5,582 bases of DNA from Coleofasciculus sp. S288 (GTDB taxonomy: Bacteria > Cyanobacteriota > Cyanobacteriia > Cyanobacteriales > Coleofasciculaceae), in contig JAIUYC010000353.1 of NCBI GenBank assembly GCA_020216575.1, forward strand, positions 1-5,582, in the 5' to 3' direction. Both the position numbers and the translations under genes were made by a program. The notes under the pieces are model-generated. The model had not been told where the DNA came from, made no database searches, and saw only the letters and a program-made list of their open reading frames with translations. Shown here one piece after another: positions 5,391 through 5,582 of this stretch. Every line of letters starts with the position of its first letter. Position 1 is the first letter of the stretch.

Positions 5391-5426
5391 AGACACGGAG
5401 ACACGAGATGCGGGGACGCGGAGATA
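5391..5426. repeat. Degenerate short tandem repeat, period 7-8
   Basis: agacacgg and agacacga follow directly, then looser copies (gatgcggg, gacgcgga, gatagaga). GACACGGAGA-type stretches are frequent in cyanobacterial spacers. Although a plus frame stays open through it from 5382, it is more likely non-coding. Confidence 0.5.
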
Positions 5427-5447
5427 GAGAAATTTTCATCCTTCGTT

Positions 5448-5582
5448 GTGAACGCAAGTTCATGGGGAGCCTTGCACCAAGCCCTCACCAGGAATGCAAA
5501 CGGTGTCGTTACCAACATTGAAGCTGTCGTTACTAACGCTGAAGCTGTTGTTACTAATGTTGAATCTGTCGCTATGAATGCT
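5448..5582 (+). CDS. Heptapeptide-repeat protein, 3' end outside window
   Basis: I do not recognise this product. A frame beginning at GTG 5448 (an alternative TTG is at 5472) runs open to the window edge for 45 codons. The first 19 residues are unremarkable (about NASSWGALHQALTRNA). They are followed by the 7-residue units VVTNIEA, VVTNAEA, VVTNVES and the partial VAMNA. The hydrophobic residues at unit positions 1 and 5 have the 4-3 spacing of a coiled coil, so a helical rod is conceivable. Between units, the T and N codons and one V codon vary only at the third base, which favours this frame over its complement. Against it: no Shine-Dalgarno, a rare start codon, and repeat DNA just upstream. 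It may be a real repeat protein, a fragment, or non-coding minisatellite. Confidence 0.4.
   Translation, partial: MNASSWGALHQALTRNANGVVTNIEAVVTNAEAVVTNVESVAMNA
5505..5582. repeat. 21-bp tandem repeat, 3.7 units to window edge
   Basis: Units lie at 5505-5525, 5526-5546, 5547-5567 and 5568-5582 (incomplete). Units 1 and 2 differ at three positions, units 2 and 3 at four. There are no spacers, so it is a direct tandem array. It may continue beyond the edge. Confidence 0.9.

Noticed and set aside
5382..5447. Upstream extension of the heptapeptide-repeat frame
   Set aside because: The frame is open, but it crosses the short non-coding repeat at 5391-5426 and has no start codon before 5448.
5505..5582. 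CRISPR array
   Set aside because: The 21-bp units are directly adjacent with no spacers and vary internally in a codon-like manner.

Overview
The window looks like filamentous cyanobacterial chromosome. It holds six perfect copies of the HIP1 octamer GCGATCGC, about one per 930 bases. Its intergenic regions carry the short degenerate repeats common in such genomes. The recognisable proteins (cobyric acid synthase, PrxQ/BCP peroxiredoxin, Uma2-type protein, short 2Fe-2S protein) are typical of cyanobacteria. Genus assignment is not possible from this sequence alone.

Layout. The left edge (1-717, +) is the C-terminal part of an ABC-2 type transporter permease whose start lies outside the window. 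It is followed by a small exported protein of unknown function (757-1161, +). A repeat-rich spacer (1162-1443) holds heptamer repeats, a strong 11-bp hairpin and a terminator that serves the next gene, a PrxQ/BCP peroxiredoxin on the minus strand (1444-1878). That gene diverges, across a 417-base spacer with a small MITE-like inverted-repeat unit (2043-2112), from a plus-strand block. The block consists of a small winged-helix-like cyanobacterial protein (2296-2706), cobyric acid synthase cobQ (2783-4273) and a very short 2Fe-2S ferredoxin-like protein (4307-4546). A Uma2-family (DUF820) nuclease-like gene converges on the block from the minus strand (4710-5297). The right edge (5505-5582) is a 21-bp tandem repeat, readable as a heptapeptide-repeat protein that runs out of the window.

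How the genes may work together. CobQ amidates the corrin ring late in (pseudo)cobalamin synthesis. The ferredoxin-like gene lies 33 bases downstream on the same strand and could be co-transcribed; an electron-transfer role for it near corrinoid metabolism is inference. The peroxiredoxin has only its peroxidatic cysteine, so it would need an outside thiol partner. The permease and the exported protein are adjacent and co-oriented, but nothing in the sequence proves a joint function.

The least explained material is the heptapeptide-repeat reading frame at the right edge, the compressed ferredoxin, and the hairpin and repeat elements around 1174-1361 and 2043-2112. No CRISPR array, complete RNA gene, riboswitch or transposase was seen.
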